The position numbers and the translations under genes are program-made. This document shows, in pieces, positions 41,794 through 49,653 of a stretch of DNA of 64,000 nucleotides. How positions within the stretch are numbered: position 1 is the stretch's first letter; every line of letters starts with the position of its first letter. A model generated the notes under the pieces. That model ran no database searches and had not been told where the DNA came from. It was given only the letters and a program-made list of their open reading frames with translations. Source of the stretch: Kribbella catacumbae DSM 19601 (GTDB taxonomy: Bacteria; Actinomycetota; Actinomycetes; Propionibacteriales; Kribbellaceae); the NCBI RefSeq assembly GCF_000372465.1, contig NZ_AQUZ01000036.1, positions 30,407 to 94,406 of the forward strand, written 5' to 3'.

Positions 41794-42785
41794 GCCGCCC
41801 GCTCCTCATTCTTCTCGGCCGACTTGAACGAGCGACCGGTGTACTGCAGATAGACGTCATCCAGCGACGGCCGCGAAACCGTCACCGCCAGCACCGGAAT
41901 CGCCTTCTCCTCAAGGGCTCCCAGTACTGCGGGCACCGCTGTCGCGCCCCGGTCGACCCGGGCCCGCAACGTGTTGCCCTCGACAACGATCTCGCCGATC
42001 CCCGGCAACGCGGCGAGCAACCTTCGGACAATGCCTTCCGTGTCGGGCTCGACCAGCTCGACATGGACGGAATCGCCCCGGAGTTCGGCCTTCAGCGCCT
42101 CGGGGGTGCCTTCGGCAACGATCTTGCCGTGGTCGACGATCGCCAGCTGGCCGGCGAGACGGTCGGCTTCCTCCAGGTAGTGGGTGGTCAGCAAGACGGT
42201 GAGGCCTTCGGTGCCGGACAGCCGCTCGACCTCGGTCCACAGGTCCGCGCGCGCTTCCGGGTCGAGGCCGGTGGTCGGCTCGTCGAGGAAGAGCACCCGC
42301 GGACGATGGACCAGCCCGAGCGCCACGTCCAGCTTGCGCTGCATGCCACCGGAGTACGTGCGGACCTGCCGGCCACCCGCCTCAGTGAGGTCGAATCGCT
42401 CGAGGAGCTCGGCAGCCCGGCGTACCGATTCCTGCCGGGACAGGCCGTAGATCCGCCCACTCAGGACGAGGTTCTCGACGCCCGTCGCCATCGGGTCACA
42501 GCTGGACTTCTGCGGCACATAGCCGATCGCGTGGCGGACTTCCTCCTGCTGCTTGACGACATCCAGGCCGACTACCCGCGCAGTACCGGAGTCGGCCCGC
42601 GACAAGGTGGTGAGGATCTTCACGGTGGTGGACTTGCCGGCGCCGTTCGGCCCGAGCAACCCCAGTACTACCCCCTCCGGGACCGTGAAGGTGAGCCCGT
42701 CGAGCGCCCGCAGCGGCGGCTTCTTGCGGCCGGCGGGATAGGTCTTGACCAGTTCTGCTGCCTCGAGGGCAGGGGATGGTGCCAT
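41790..42785 (-). CDS. DrrA-type ABC transporter ATPase
   Basis: A 331-residue ATPase. Walker A is LGPNGAGKSTTVKIL, signature YSGGMQRKLDVALGL, Walker B VLFLDEPTTGLDPEA, and switch His is in LLTTHYLEEADRL. The C-terminal 90 residues (LRARVDRGATAVPAVLGALE, RPSLDDVYLQYTG) are the regulatory extension of the DrrA drug-export family. I start at MAPSPALEAAELV; the ATG has GAGGAG ten bases upstream. That ribosome site lies in one arm of an inverted repeat. A PadR repressor gene precedes it by 190 bases. Confidence 0.92.
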   Translation of the reverse strand: MAPSPALEAAELVKTYPAGRKKPPLRALDGLTFTVPEGVVLGLLGPNGAGKSTTVKILTTLSRADSGTARVVGLDVVKQQEEVRHAIGYVPQKSSCDPMATGVENLVLSGRIYGLSRQESVRRAAELLERFDLTEAGGRQVRTYSGGMQRKLDVALGLVHRPRVLFLDEPTTGLDPEARADLWTEVERLSGTEGLTVLLTTHYLEEADRLAGQLAIVDHGKIVAEGTPEALKAELRGDSVHVELVEPDTEGIVRRLLAALPGIGEIVVEGNTLRARVDRGATAVPAVLGALEEKAIPVLAVTVSRPSLDDVYLQYTGRSFKSAEKNEERAA

Positions 42786-42793
42786 GGTGATGC

Positions 42794-42821
42794 GACTCCT
42801 CTGGATGAGTGCTGAGGAGTC
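42794..42821 (-). promoter_or_regulatory. Inverted repeat covering the ribosome binding site of the ABC ATPase
   Basis: GACTCCTC and GAGGAGTC are exact complements separated by 12 bases. In the minus-strand mRNA the 3' arm contains the GAGGAG ribosome site, so the hairpin could hide it. Alternatively it is a DNA operator. Confidence 0.55.
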
Positions 42822-42974
42822 GATCCGGCGGAGTGCGCCGTGTCGGCGCACGCCTGGCTATCCTGATGGTTGTGGCCTTGGGTGCCAGGTCTCGCTTGCG
42901 GGATCGACTCGAGGAACTGCGGCCCTTGGCCCGGGTGTTGCCGCACCCTGGCCGGGGGCCGTCCTACTGGTGTC

Positions 42975-43670
42975 TCACTGGGTTTCTGGTGGGAACTCCT
43001 GAAGCCAGGGAAACTCCTCTCCGAAGTACTTGACCGGATCCTTGAACAGCTCGGCCGGCGTGATGCCGAGCTTCTCGACCAGCTCGTAGCCCTTGCGCCA
43101 GAAGTCCGAGCCCTCCAGCGCGTCGGTGCGGATCGCGCGAACGAGCCGGCGGACATAGGTGAGCTCGGCCTGGACCAGAGCGAGCCGGAACTCGGACTCC
43201 ACCCAGAAGATCCGCGGGAACTGCTTCGACTCCATGTAGGCGTGGGTGCCCTCGATCTGCTTGACCTCGGCGGCCAGCGCCTGCACCCGCTGCTCCAGCA
43301 GTTCGGCCACCCGCGCCGGCGGGAACGCGGGGAGATAGGCGAGCCCAGCCTCCAGTTGGCTGAACTCGCGCTCCGGACTGCCGAGCAACTCCGACAGCCA
43401 GTCCGTGAACTCCGCGCGCCCCGCCTCGGTGATCGCGTACACGGTCCGCTCCGGGCGATTGCCGTCGCGCACGGTCTCGACCGCCTCGATATAGCCGTTC
43501 TTCTCGAGGGCGGCCACGACCGAGTAGAGCGAGCCGTAGTTGAGCTTGATGCTCATGTCCTTGCCGCGAGTCTTGAGCATCGTGGAGATCTCGTACGGAT
43601 GCATCTGCCGCTCGCTGAGGCTCCCCAGCACGGCGAACGCGAGTGGATTGGCCACCTTGCGCTTGACCAT
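42975..43670 (-). CDS. PadR-family transcriptional repressor
   Basis: A 231-residue protein. The N-terminal PadR winged helix reads NPLAFAVLGSLSERQMHPYE, then GSLYSVVAALEKNGYIEAVE and RTVYAITEAGRAEFTDWLSE. A long C-terminal helical dimerisation domain (Vir-like) follows. GAGGAGG sits just before the ATG at 43670. A perfect palindrome lies 20 bases further upstream. With the DrrAB-like pair downstream, it is very likely the local drug-responsive repressor. The frame stays open upstream but without homology. Confidence 0.9.
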   Translation of the reverse strand: MVKRKVANPLAFAVLGSLSERQMHPYEISTMLKTRGKDMSIKLNYGSLYSVVAALEKNGYIEAVETVRDGNRPERTVYAITEAGRAEFTDWLSELLGSPEREFSQLEAGLAYLPAFPPARVAELLEQRVQALAAEVKQIEGTHAYMESKQFPRIFWVESEFRLALVQAELTYVRRLVRAIRTDALEGSDFWRKGYELVEKLGITPAELFKDPVKYFGEEFPWLQEFPPETQ

Positions 43671-43692
43671 GTGACACCTCCTCGATCCCAAG

Positions 43693-43708
43693 TACTCGAA
43701 ATCGAGTA
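43693..43708. promoter_or_regulatory. Palindromic operator of the PadR gene
   Basis: TACTCGA-AA-TCGAGTA is a perfect two-fold symmetric site 23 bases upstream of the PadR start, in the right place for autorepression. AATACTCG half-sites fit the AT-rich-ended palindromes used by PadR proteins. Confidence 0.7.
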
Positions 43709-43737
43709 TTCGTTCCCGTGTATCCGATGTCAAGTAG

Positions 43738-44250
43738 TCAGACGGAGCGCTCGAAGAGGAGCTCCACGCCGTCCTCCTCGTCCCATTGCTCGCCGGCCTC
43801 GAGGAATCCGAAGCCCGCGATGGTCGCCAGGGACGCGGCGTTGGTCGGGCTGATCGAGGCCCGCACCACCCGTACGCCGGGCTCGGCGGCGGCTTGCTCG
43901 ATGAGCGCCGCGACGACCGCCTTGGCGTATCCCTGCCGCCGGTACTGCGCGTCGACGGTGTAGCCGACCTCGACCATGCCGTTCTCGTCGGGTGGGCCGT
44001 GGTAGCCGGCATGGCCGACCACCAGGCCCGCGGGTTCGGACACGATCGCGTGGATGAGCCACCGGGCCGAGCCGGGATCGCCCTTCACCTGCGGGAGGCG
44101 GTAGTTGAAGAGCCACTTCGAGTGGTCGTCCAGGAACAACTCGGTCAGCTCGACGCCGGACTCACGGTTCGCCGTCGCCACATCATCGGCGAGCAACGCC
44201 TCCATCGCCGCCGCGGACAAGGCCACCAGGCGGATCTGCTGTGTCGTCAT
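43738..44250 (-). CDS. GNAT-family N-acetyltransferase
   Basis: A 170-residue acetyl-CoA-dependent transferase. GLVVGHAGYHGPPDENGMVE is strand 4-5, followed by the pyrophosphate loop YRRQGYAKAVVAALIEQA (motif A, R-x-x-G-x-A) and SISPTNAASLATIAGFGFLE (motif B). It resembles the RimJ/RimL-like actinobacterial GNATs acting on small amines, antibiotics or protein N-termini. Substrate cannot be deduced. It lies upstream of PadR on the same strand with about 65 bases between. Confidence 0.88.
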   Translation of the reverse strand: MTTQQIRLVALSAAAMEALLADDVATANRESGVELTELFLDDHSKWLFNYRLPQVKGDPGSARWLIHAIVSEPAGLVVGHAGYHGPPDENGMVEVGYTVDAQYRRQGYAKAVVAALIEQAAAEPGVRVVRASISPTNAASLATIAGFGFLEAGEQWDEEDGVELLFERSV

Positions 44251-44299
44251 GGCGCTGATGCTGCTGCCACGGCGGCCTCGCGTCTATTTGTTTAGCCCT

Positions 44300-45382
44300 T
44301 CATTTGCTGAGCGCCGCGGCGTACCAGGGCTTGATGATGTCGTCGATGATCGCGAGCCGCTCGTCGAAGGGGATGAAGGCGGACTTCATCGCGTTGATCG
44401 CGAACCAGCGGAAGTCGGTCAGCCCGTAGTCGAACGCCTCGGCCAGCAAGGTCAGCTCGCGACTCATCGACGTACCGCTCATCAGCCGGTTGTCGGTGTT
44501 CACCGTGACCCGGAACTTCAGCTTCGCGAGCAGCCCGATCGGGTGCTGCGCGATCGATTCGGCCGCCCCGGTCTGCAGGTTGGAGCTCGGGCACATCTCC
44601 AGCGGGATCCGCCGGTCCCGCACGTACGCCGCCAGCCGGCCGAGCTCGACCTTGCCGGCCGGCCCGGCGCTTTCGTCGTACGAGATGTCGTCGATGATCC
44701 GTACGCCGTGCCCGAGCCGGTCCGCGCCGCACCATTGGATCGCCTGCCAGATGGAGGGCAGCCCGAACGCCTCGCCGGCGTGGATGGTGAAGTGCGCGTT
44801 CTCGCGCTGCAGGTACTCGAAGGCATCCAGGTGCCGGGTGGGCGGGTAGCCGGCCTCGGCGCCGGCGATGTCGAAGCCGACGACACCGGCGTCGCGATAG
44901 GCGACGGACAGTTCGGCGATCTCCATCGACCGGGCCTGGTGCCGCATCGCGGTCAGCAACTGCCGCGCGACGATCGGCCGCTCGGCCTTGGCCATGCCGT
45001 CCTCGAAGCCGGCCCGGACCGCGTCGACGACCTGCTCGAGACTGAGCCCGCCGGTGAGGTGCTGCTCCGGCGCGAACCGGATCTCGGCGTACACGACACC
45101 GTCGGCGGCCAGATCCTGCACGCACTCACTCGCGACCCGCTCGATCGCCTCGGCGTTCTGCATCACCGCGACGGTGTGATCGAACGTCTCCAGGTACCGC
45201 TCGAGCGACCCGGAGTCCGCCGACTCCACGAACCACTGCCCGAGCTCACCGGGTTCGGTCCGCGGCAGCTGATGCCCGATCTCAGCAGCCAGCTCCACGA
45301 CAGTCTCCGGCCGCAACCCACCATCAAGATGGTCATGCAACAAAACCTTCGGCGCGACCTTCACCTGCTCCTGGGAGATCAT
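44300..45382 (-). CDS. add: Adenosine deaminase
   Basis: A 360-residue amidohydrolase that converts adenosine and deoxyadenosine to inosines. Metal-binding LLHDHLDGGLRPETV is at the start, then FTIHAGEAFG with its His and Glu, RLGHGVRI, and VTVNTDNRLMSGTSMSREL with the catalytic Asp pair. The variant LHDHLDG in place of LHxHLxG is the usual actinobacterial form. The ATG at 45382 gives MISQEQVKVAPKVLLHDH. It is a salvage enzyme acting in the cytoplasm and is divergent from a truncated DUF1016 gene. Confidence 0.95.
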   Translation of the reverse strand: MISQEQVKVAPKVLLHDHLDGGLRPETVVELAAEIGHQLPRTEPGELGQWFVESADSGSLERYLETFDHTVAVMQNAEAIERVASECVQDLAADGVVYAEIRFAPEQHLTGGLSLEQVVDAVRAGFEDGMAKAERPIVARQLLTAMRHQARSMEIAELSVAYRDAGVVGFDIAGAEAGYPPTRHLDAFEYLQRENAHFTIHAGEAFGLPSIWQAIQWCGADRLGHGVRIIDDISYDESAGPAGKVELGRLAAYVRDRRIPLEMCPSSNLQTGAAESIAQHPIGLLAKLKFRVTVNTDNRLMSGTSMSRELTLLAEAFDYGLTDFRWFAINAMKSAFIPFDERLAIIDDIIKPWYAAALSK

Positions 45383-45455
45383 GCCGCCATCTTGCCCCAA
45401 CCTGCCCACCAAAGGCCTTCGTGTCGCAGCAGACCCCACCCCGATCCTGAGCCAT

Positions 45456-45926
45456 ATGAACCACAGCCCAACTCACCGGCCCTTGATGCCGGCCTGGTAC
45501 CCGACCTTCCTCGAAGCAGTAACAGCCCACCTTTGGGCGACGGCCGACGAACCGCTCCTGGCCTGCTGGACGATCGGCCACGAGATCCTGCGCTGGCGGC
45601 AGAAGCCCGACTGGACGAGCCGGGTCATCGACCATCTCTCAACGGACCTCAAAGCCCGCTTCCCCACCCGCAAGGGCCTCTCTTCCCGCAACCTCAGATA
45701 CATGCGCACCTTCGCCGAAGCCTGGCCCCACGAATCCTTCGCCCGGGGCCCATTGGCCGGACTGCCCTGGCACCACCACCTGGTCCTCCTCCAGAAGCTG
45801 GACAACCTCAATCTCCGCATCTGGTACGCCAAGCAATCCCTCGACAACAACTGGACCCGAGCCACCCTGACAGCCCAGATCGCCGCCAACCTCCACCGCC
45901 GCCCGCGCCGAAGCCGCCTCCCCTGA
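45456..45926 (+). CDS. DUF1016 N-terminal-domain protein, lacking the nuclease domain
   Basis: A 156-residue protein made only of the N-terminal DUF1016 (YhcG-type) domain. It shows ACWTIGHEILRWRQKPDWTS, FPTRKGLSSRNLRYMRTFAE, LPWHHHLVLLQKLDN and WYAKQSLDNNWTRATLTAQI. In full-length family members (about 340-370 residues) a PDDEXK nuclease domain follows, and the family is associated with restriction and defence islands. Here the frame stops right after the first domain. Degraded DUF1016-like sequence is visible 200 bases downstream. It may be a dead gene or a stand-alone DNA-binding remnant. Confidence 0.7.
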   Translation: MNHSPTHRPLMPAWYPTFLEAVTAHLWATADEPLLACWTIGHEILRWRQKPDWTSRVIDHLSTDLKARFPTRKGLSSRNLRYMRTFAEAWPHESFARGPLAGLPWHHHLVLLQKLDNLNLRIWYAKQSLDNNWTRATLTAQIAANLHRRPRRSRLP

Positions 45927-46134
45927 CACACCACCCGTCCGGACGCCCAGCCCATCAATCCCCCGCCCACCGTCCCCGGTAAGCGCATCCCTCCCGCTTG
46001 GTTGGAGGGTCTGATGGCCTGGGAGTCCGCGATCGCGACATGGGAGCCGCGAACCGGGGTAGGCGCGGAATTATGCAAGTGCCGCTTGCGCAGTTCCGGC
46101 CGTCGCATCTGCCCCGACTCCCGCCGCGCCGGTT

Positions 46135-46210
46135 CAGCACGGGTGGAGCCGGGACGTGCTCGCCCTCCAGATCGAGAGCGGACTCCGCCAGCGGTCGGGC
46201 AAGGCCCCGC
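46135..46210 (+). pseudogene. Second DUF1016-domain fragment
   Basis: The plus-strand frame reads WSRDVLALQIESGLRQRSGK, matching the helix that closes the DUF1016 N-terminal domain (typical W-S-R-x-V-L-x-x-Q-I-E-S-x-L). It differs from the corresponding WTRATLTAQIAANLHRR of the gene at 45456, so it is a piece of another copy. It has no start, no upstream domain and no nuclease domain. Confidence 0.55.
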
Positions 46211-46264
46211 TCCACCTCCTGCAGTGTGACTCGACAGCGCTGGCTGAGATCGTCCCGGAGCACG

Positions 46265-46307
46265 GCGTGAAGGATTTTTGCCGGTCCGTAGCAGAAATCC
46301 TTCACGC
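46265..46307. repeat. 17-bp hairpin with 9-base loop in the DUF1016 gap
   Basis: GCGTGAAGGATTTTTGC (46265-46281) pairs with GCAGAAATCCTTCACGC (46291-46307), with one T/C mismatch that becomes a G-U wobble in RNA. The AT-rich centre stands out in this DNA. It is not adjacent to a gene end, so a simple terminator role is doubtful. Confidence 0.7.
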
Positions 46308-46609
46308 GGGTCATCTGTCACTCCTCGGCTTGTCCGACCATGCGTCCGCCGTGGCGACGGCGTGGACGGCTGCGCACGCACGACCTGGCGCCGATGTCCC
46401 GACACGCCGTGGGAAGCGTTTGCTGACCGGAGAGGGGTCTGCACGGACGTCCGGACCCCTATCGGCCTTGGCGACCAGCGTTTGCCTCGGTGGGTCGGGG
46501 TTGGCTGGGGGCTGTGCGTGCGGGGGTGTCCGGCCCGCTTGCTGGTGGGTTTGAGTGGGGCGCGGGGGGTTACACGGACGGGAGGTGTCGATGAGTTAGG
46601 AAGGGCGTC

Positions 46610-47383
46610 ATGACAACGATGGGGAATCTTCCGGTGGTGGTTTCGACGGAGGAGTGGATGGGTGCTCGTCGGGAGCTGCTGGAGAAGGAGAAGGCGCTGA
46701 CTCACGCTCGGGATCAGTTGAATGCTGAGCGGCGGCGGTTGCCGATGGTGCGGGTGGACAAGGCGTACACGTTCAACGGGCCGGACGGGGAGGTTGGTCT
46801 GCTCGACATGTTCGCGGGCCGGCCGCAGTTGGTGATGCATCACTTCATGTTTGCGCCGGACTGGGAGGTGGGGTGCTCTAGTTGCTCATCCGCCGCTGAT
46901 GGGATCGGCCGGCTGAGGCAGTTGCAGGTCCGCAGTACCTCGCTCGTGGCGGTGTCGCGGGCGCCGTACGAGAAGCTGGCCGCGTATCGCGAGCGGATGG
47001 GCTGGACGTTCCCCTGGTACTCGTCGTTCGGCAGCGACTTCAACTACGACTTCCACGCCACCCTGGACAACCGGGTGGCGCCGGTGCTGATGTACTTCCG
47101 CACCGAAGAGGAGCTCGCCGAGGCCGGAATGCCATGGTCCGAGAGCATGAACGGCGAGGAGGTACCGGGGATCAGCGCGTTCCTGCGGGTCGGCGACGAG
47201 GTCTTCCACACCTACTCCACCTTCGGCCGCGGGATCGAGGAGTTTCACAGCGGCTACCCCTACCTCGATCTCACCGCGCTCGGCCGCCAGGAGGATTGGG
47301 AAGAACCGAAGGGTCGCGCGACCCCGCTTGGTCTCCAGCTCGGCGGTCCCAACCTGCGCATCCCGGACGAGTACGACCTCTGA
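46610..47383 (+). CDS. DUF899 (thioredoxin-like) family protein
   Basis: A 257-residue protein of the DUF899 family, an AhpC/thioredoxin-fold group. Family motifs are EKALTHARDQLNAERRRLPM, LLDMFAGRPQLVMHHFMF, the cysteine pair GCSSCSSAADG, LVAVSRAPYEKLAAYRERMG and FHTYSTFGRGIE. The two nearby cysteines occupy the position of a redox centre, but the family's reaction is not established. AGGAAGGG precedes the first ATG. It converges on the deazaflavin nitroreductase gene. Confidence 0.92.
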   Translation: MTTMGNLPVVVSTEEWMGARRELLEKEKALTHARDQLNAERRRLPMVRVDKAYTFNGPDGEVGLLDMFAGRPQLVMHHFMFAPDWEVGCSSCSSAADGIGRLRQLQVRSTSLVAVSRAPYEKLAAYRERMGWTFPWYSSFGSDFNYDFHATLDNRVAPVLMYFRTEEELAEAGMPWSESMNGEEVPGISAFLRVGDEVFHTYSTFGRGIEEFHSGYPYLDLTALGRQEDWEEPKGRATPLGLQLGGPNLRIPDEYDL

Positions 47384-47389
47384 CGCAGC

Positions 47390-47851
47390 TCAGACGGCGT
47401 GGATCTTGAACACCGGTACGCCGGGCGCCACGTGGAGGAGGGTCTCGACGGAGGAGTCGGCGCGGACGTCCTTGCCGAAGAACGCGCCGACTTCCCAGGC
47501 CCACTTCTTGAGGTAGACGCGGATGACGTCGGACTTGTCGGCGTCGGCGAGTTCTTCGGCGCGGAAGGTCTCGACCTTGCGGCCGATGCGGAGGGTGCCG
47601 TCGCCGGTGGCGCGCAGATTCTTGACCCATTGGGTGTGACCGCGGGGCGCGACCAGGTAGCGCTGGCCGTCGATGGTCAGCAGGTTCACCGGCGTACTGC
47701 GCCACTGGCCGGACTTGCGGCCGCGGACCGACAGGACGCGGCTGCCCATCAGGCTGATGCCCAGATTGGCCAGGCCGGCGACGGCCTTGTTCATCACCAG
47801 CATGCTCTTGCGGCCCGACATGACCACCCGCTGGTCGTTGTACTCCTGCAT
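47390..47851 (-). CDS. Deazaflavin (F420)-dependent nitroreductase family protein
   Basis: A 153-residue split beta-barrel protein of the DDN group, which uses reduced F420 to reduce quinones or nitro compounds. Motifs are VLSVRGRKSGQWRSTPVNLL, YLVAPRGHTQWVKNLRATG and GRKVETFRAEEL. I start at MQEYNDQRVVMSG, whose ATG has GGGAGG eight bases upstream. Two palindromes further upstream probably control it. It fits with the F420-type reductase at the window's left edge as evidence for F420 metabolism in this organism. Confidence 0.9.
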   Translation of the reverse strand: MQEYNDQRVVMSGRKSMLVMNKAVAGLANLGISLMGSRVLSVRGRKSGQWRSTPVNLLTIDGQRYLVAPRGHTQWVKNLRATGDGTLRIGRKVETFRAEELADADKSDVIRVYLKKWAWEVGAFFGKDVRADSSVETLLHVAPGVPVFKIHAV

Positions 47852-47872
47852 CCCGATCGCCTCCCAGTTGTC

Positions 47873-47938
47873 GAGAGCACCGCTCTCTGTTGTGACTAGT
47901 GAACACTGAAGTGATCGGCAAGTCAAGAGCAGTGCTCT
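47873..47938. promoter_or_regulatory. Two palindromes upstream of the deazaflavin nitroreductase
   Basis: GAGAGCACCGCTCTC (47873-47887) and AGAGCAGTGCTCT (47926-47938, perfect 6+1+6) share the AGAGC/GCTCT half-site. Their centres are 52 bases apart, about five helical turns. This looks like a paired TetR-type operator, but no TetR gene is adjacent. Confidence 0.65.
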
Positions 47939-47972
47939 CGGTTTGCCGAGTCAGCGCGGACGACAGCAGGAG

Positions 47973-48638
47973 TCAGGCGAACGCGTCCGGCAGCGGCAGC
48001 GCCAGTGCGCGCTCGACCCGCCGGAGATACGCATCGCGCGGGATCGCCACCGCACCGAGCGTCGCGAGATGGCTGGTCACCCATTGGATGTCCAGCACGC
48101 GATCAGCGGCGTACTTGTCGCTGAGCAACTCCACCAGACCAGCCACGGCCGCCTTCGAGCCGTCGGTCTTGTGGTGGAACATCGACTCCCCCGCGAACAG
48201 CCCGCCGATCGCCACGCCGTACAGGCCGCCCGCCAGCTCATCGCCATCCCAGGCCTCGACCGAGTGCACCCAACCCATCCGGTGCAATCGCGTGTACGCC
48301 GCGATGATGTCGCCGTCGATCCAGGAACCCGGCCGGCGTGGATCGGCGCACGCCCGGATGACCTGGTCGAAGGCCGTGTTGACCCGGATCTCGAACCGCT
48401 GCCGAGCCCGTCGCAGCGACCGCGACGGCGCGAAGCCGTCCACGTCGATCACCCCGCGCTCCACCGGCGACCACCACAACAAGGGCCCATGACTGTCCGG
48501 CATCGGAAAGAGTCCCCGCCGGTACGCCGCCAGCACCGTGCCCGGCTCCAGATCCGCGCCGGCTGCGACGACATCGCTGGCACCGGCGACCGCGACCGGC
48601 GGGAAGTCCCACACGGAGGCAGGTGGTTCGATTGGCAC
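47973..48638 (-). CDS. aat: Leucyl/phenylalanyl-tRNA--protein transferase
   Basis: A 221-residue L/F-transferase that adds Leu or Phe from aminoacyl-tRNA to proteins with N-terminal Arg or Lys, marking them for ClpS/ClpAP degradation. The family signature is clear: AYRRGLFPMPD then LLWWSPVERGVI, SWIDGDIIAAYTRLHRMGW, HSVEAWDGDELAGGLYGVAI, GGLFAGESMFHHKTDGSK and DIQWVTSHLATLGAVAIPR. It is a single gene with no operon partner and is divergent from the HTH-methyltransferase gene. Confidence 0.95.
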   Translation of the reverse strand: MPIEPPASVWDFPPVAVAGASDVVAAGADLEPGTVLAAYRRGLFPMPDSHGPLLWWSPVERGVIDVDGFAPSRSLRRARQRFEIRVNTAFDQVIRACADPRRPGSWIDGDIIAAYTRLHRMGWVHSVEAWDGDELAGGLYGVAIGGLFAGESMFHHKTDGSKAAVAGLVELLSDKYAADRVLDIQWVTSHLATLGAVAIPRDAYLRRVERALALPLPDAFA

Positions 48639-48723
48639 GCCACCATCCTGACCTACCCCTCACGGGGCGAAACGCCCGGCCATCATCGCAACAGATGTTG
48701 ACAAGCTCAATCGGAGGCAACAT

Positions 48724-49653
48724 ATGCTTCGGAGCATGAAGATCGTCGAGGAGATCGAGGGTTCGGGCGGGCTCGGGGGAGTCGCCCGGATGACCGAGGT
48801 GATCGCGGCGCTGGAGTACCGGCGGACCGAGCTGATCGAGCAGCTCAGGTCCCAGCGGCTGGCCAGCTGGGAGGAGATCGGGCAGGCCTGCGGCATGACC
48901 CGGCAAGGCGCCAGCCGGCGATGGTCGCGGCAGGCGCAGGCGACTTCCTTCGGCGACGCGGCAGCGGCGTACCGGCGCGGGCGACCGCCGTACCCGGAGT
49001 CAGCGGTCGACTGGCTGGTCCCCGGTACTGCGCGGTCGGTGCTCGACCTTGGCGCCGGGACGGGCAAGCTCACGCAGTTGCTCGTTGCCCGCGGCCTCGA
49101 CGTGATTGCCGTGGAGCCGTTGGCGCCGATGCGGGAAGAGCTGATCGCGGCGGTGCCGCAAGCCGACGTACGGGACGGTTCGGCTGAGGCGATTCCCCTG
49201 GAAGACGGTGCTGTTGACGCCGTGGTGGTCGCGCAGGCCTGGCACTGGTTCGACGCGGCGAAGGCGCTGCCGGAGATCGCCCGCGTGCTGACTCCCGGCG
49301 GCACGCTGGGGTTGGTGTGGAACGTCCGCGACCACAGCGTGCCGTGGGTGGCCGAGCTGGATCGCGTGCTGCATCGGCACACCCGGGTGGAGATCGACAG
49401 CTCACCTTCGATCGGTACGCCGTTCCGCGAGGTCGAGCGACTCGACGTCCGCTGGGAGCATGCGCTCACCCGGGCTGAGCTGCTCGACCTGGTCGCGTCG
49501 CGGTCGTATGTCATCACGATGCCCGCCGCGGACCGTGACGAGTTGATGCACCAGGTCGGCGAACTGCTCGACTCGCATCTCGATCTGCGCGGTCGCAAGA
49601 AGCTCACGATGCCGTATCTCACTCGCTGCACCCGCGCCCAGTTGGCGTCGTGA
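48724..49653 (+). CDS. HTH / SAM-dependent methyltransferase fusion
   Basis: A 309-residue protein. Residues 20-75 form a small helix-turn-helix module (TEVIAALEYRRTELIEQLRS, then SWEEIGQACGMTRQGASRRW). Residues 85-300 are a class I methyltransferase with SVLDLGAGTGKLTQLLVARG, VIAVEPLAPMREEL, AVVVAQAWHWFDAAKALPEI and LTPGGTLGLVWNVRD. GGAGG precedes the ATG. The HTH portion often occurs alone as a small actinobacterial protein, so a natural fusion linking DNA binding to methyl transfer is of interest. Its four-base stop overlap couples it to a damaged GNAT gene. Confidence 0.82.
   Translation: MLRSMKIVEEIEGSGGLGGVARMTEVIAALEYRRTELIEQLRSQRLASWEEIGQACGMTRQGASRRWSRQAQATSFGDAAAAYRRGRPPYPESAVDWLVPGTARSVLDLGAGTGKLTQLLVARGLDVIAVEPLAPMREELIAAVPQADVRDGSAEAIPLEDGAVDAVVVAQAWHWFDAAKALPEIARVLTPGGTLGLVWNVRDHSVPWVAELDRVLHRHTRVEIDSSPSIGTPFREVERLDVRWEHALTRAELLDLVASRSYVITMPAADRDELMHQVGELLDSHLDLRGRKKLTMPYLTRCTRAQLAS

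Larger units (their letters stand above)
45927..46609. other. 680-bp gap with a DUF1016 fragment and a strong hairpin
   Basis: No intact gene is visible. The stretch holds the short DUF1016-like piece at 46135-46210 and the hairpin at 46265-46307, listed separately. The remainder, including a small AGGGGTC/GACCCCT hairpin near 46433-46460, shows nothing I can name. Confidence 0.5.

Noticed and set aside
42975..44012. A PadR protein extended N-terminally to 345 residues
   Set aside because: The extension runs antisense-like through the GNAT gene, while GAGGAGG precedes the ATG at 43670 where PadR homology begins.
46240..46320. tRNA or small structured RNA gene at the 17-bp hairpin
   Set aside because: It is a single stem with a nine-base loop; no cloverleaf, no TTCGA arm, no CCA end.
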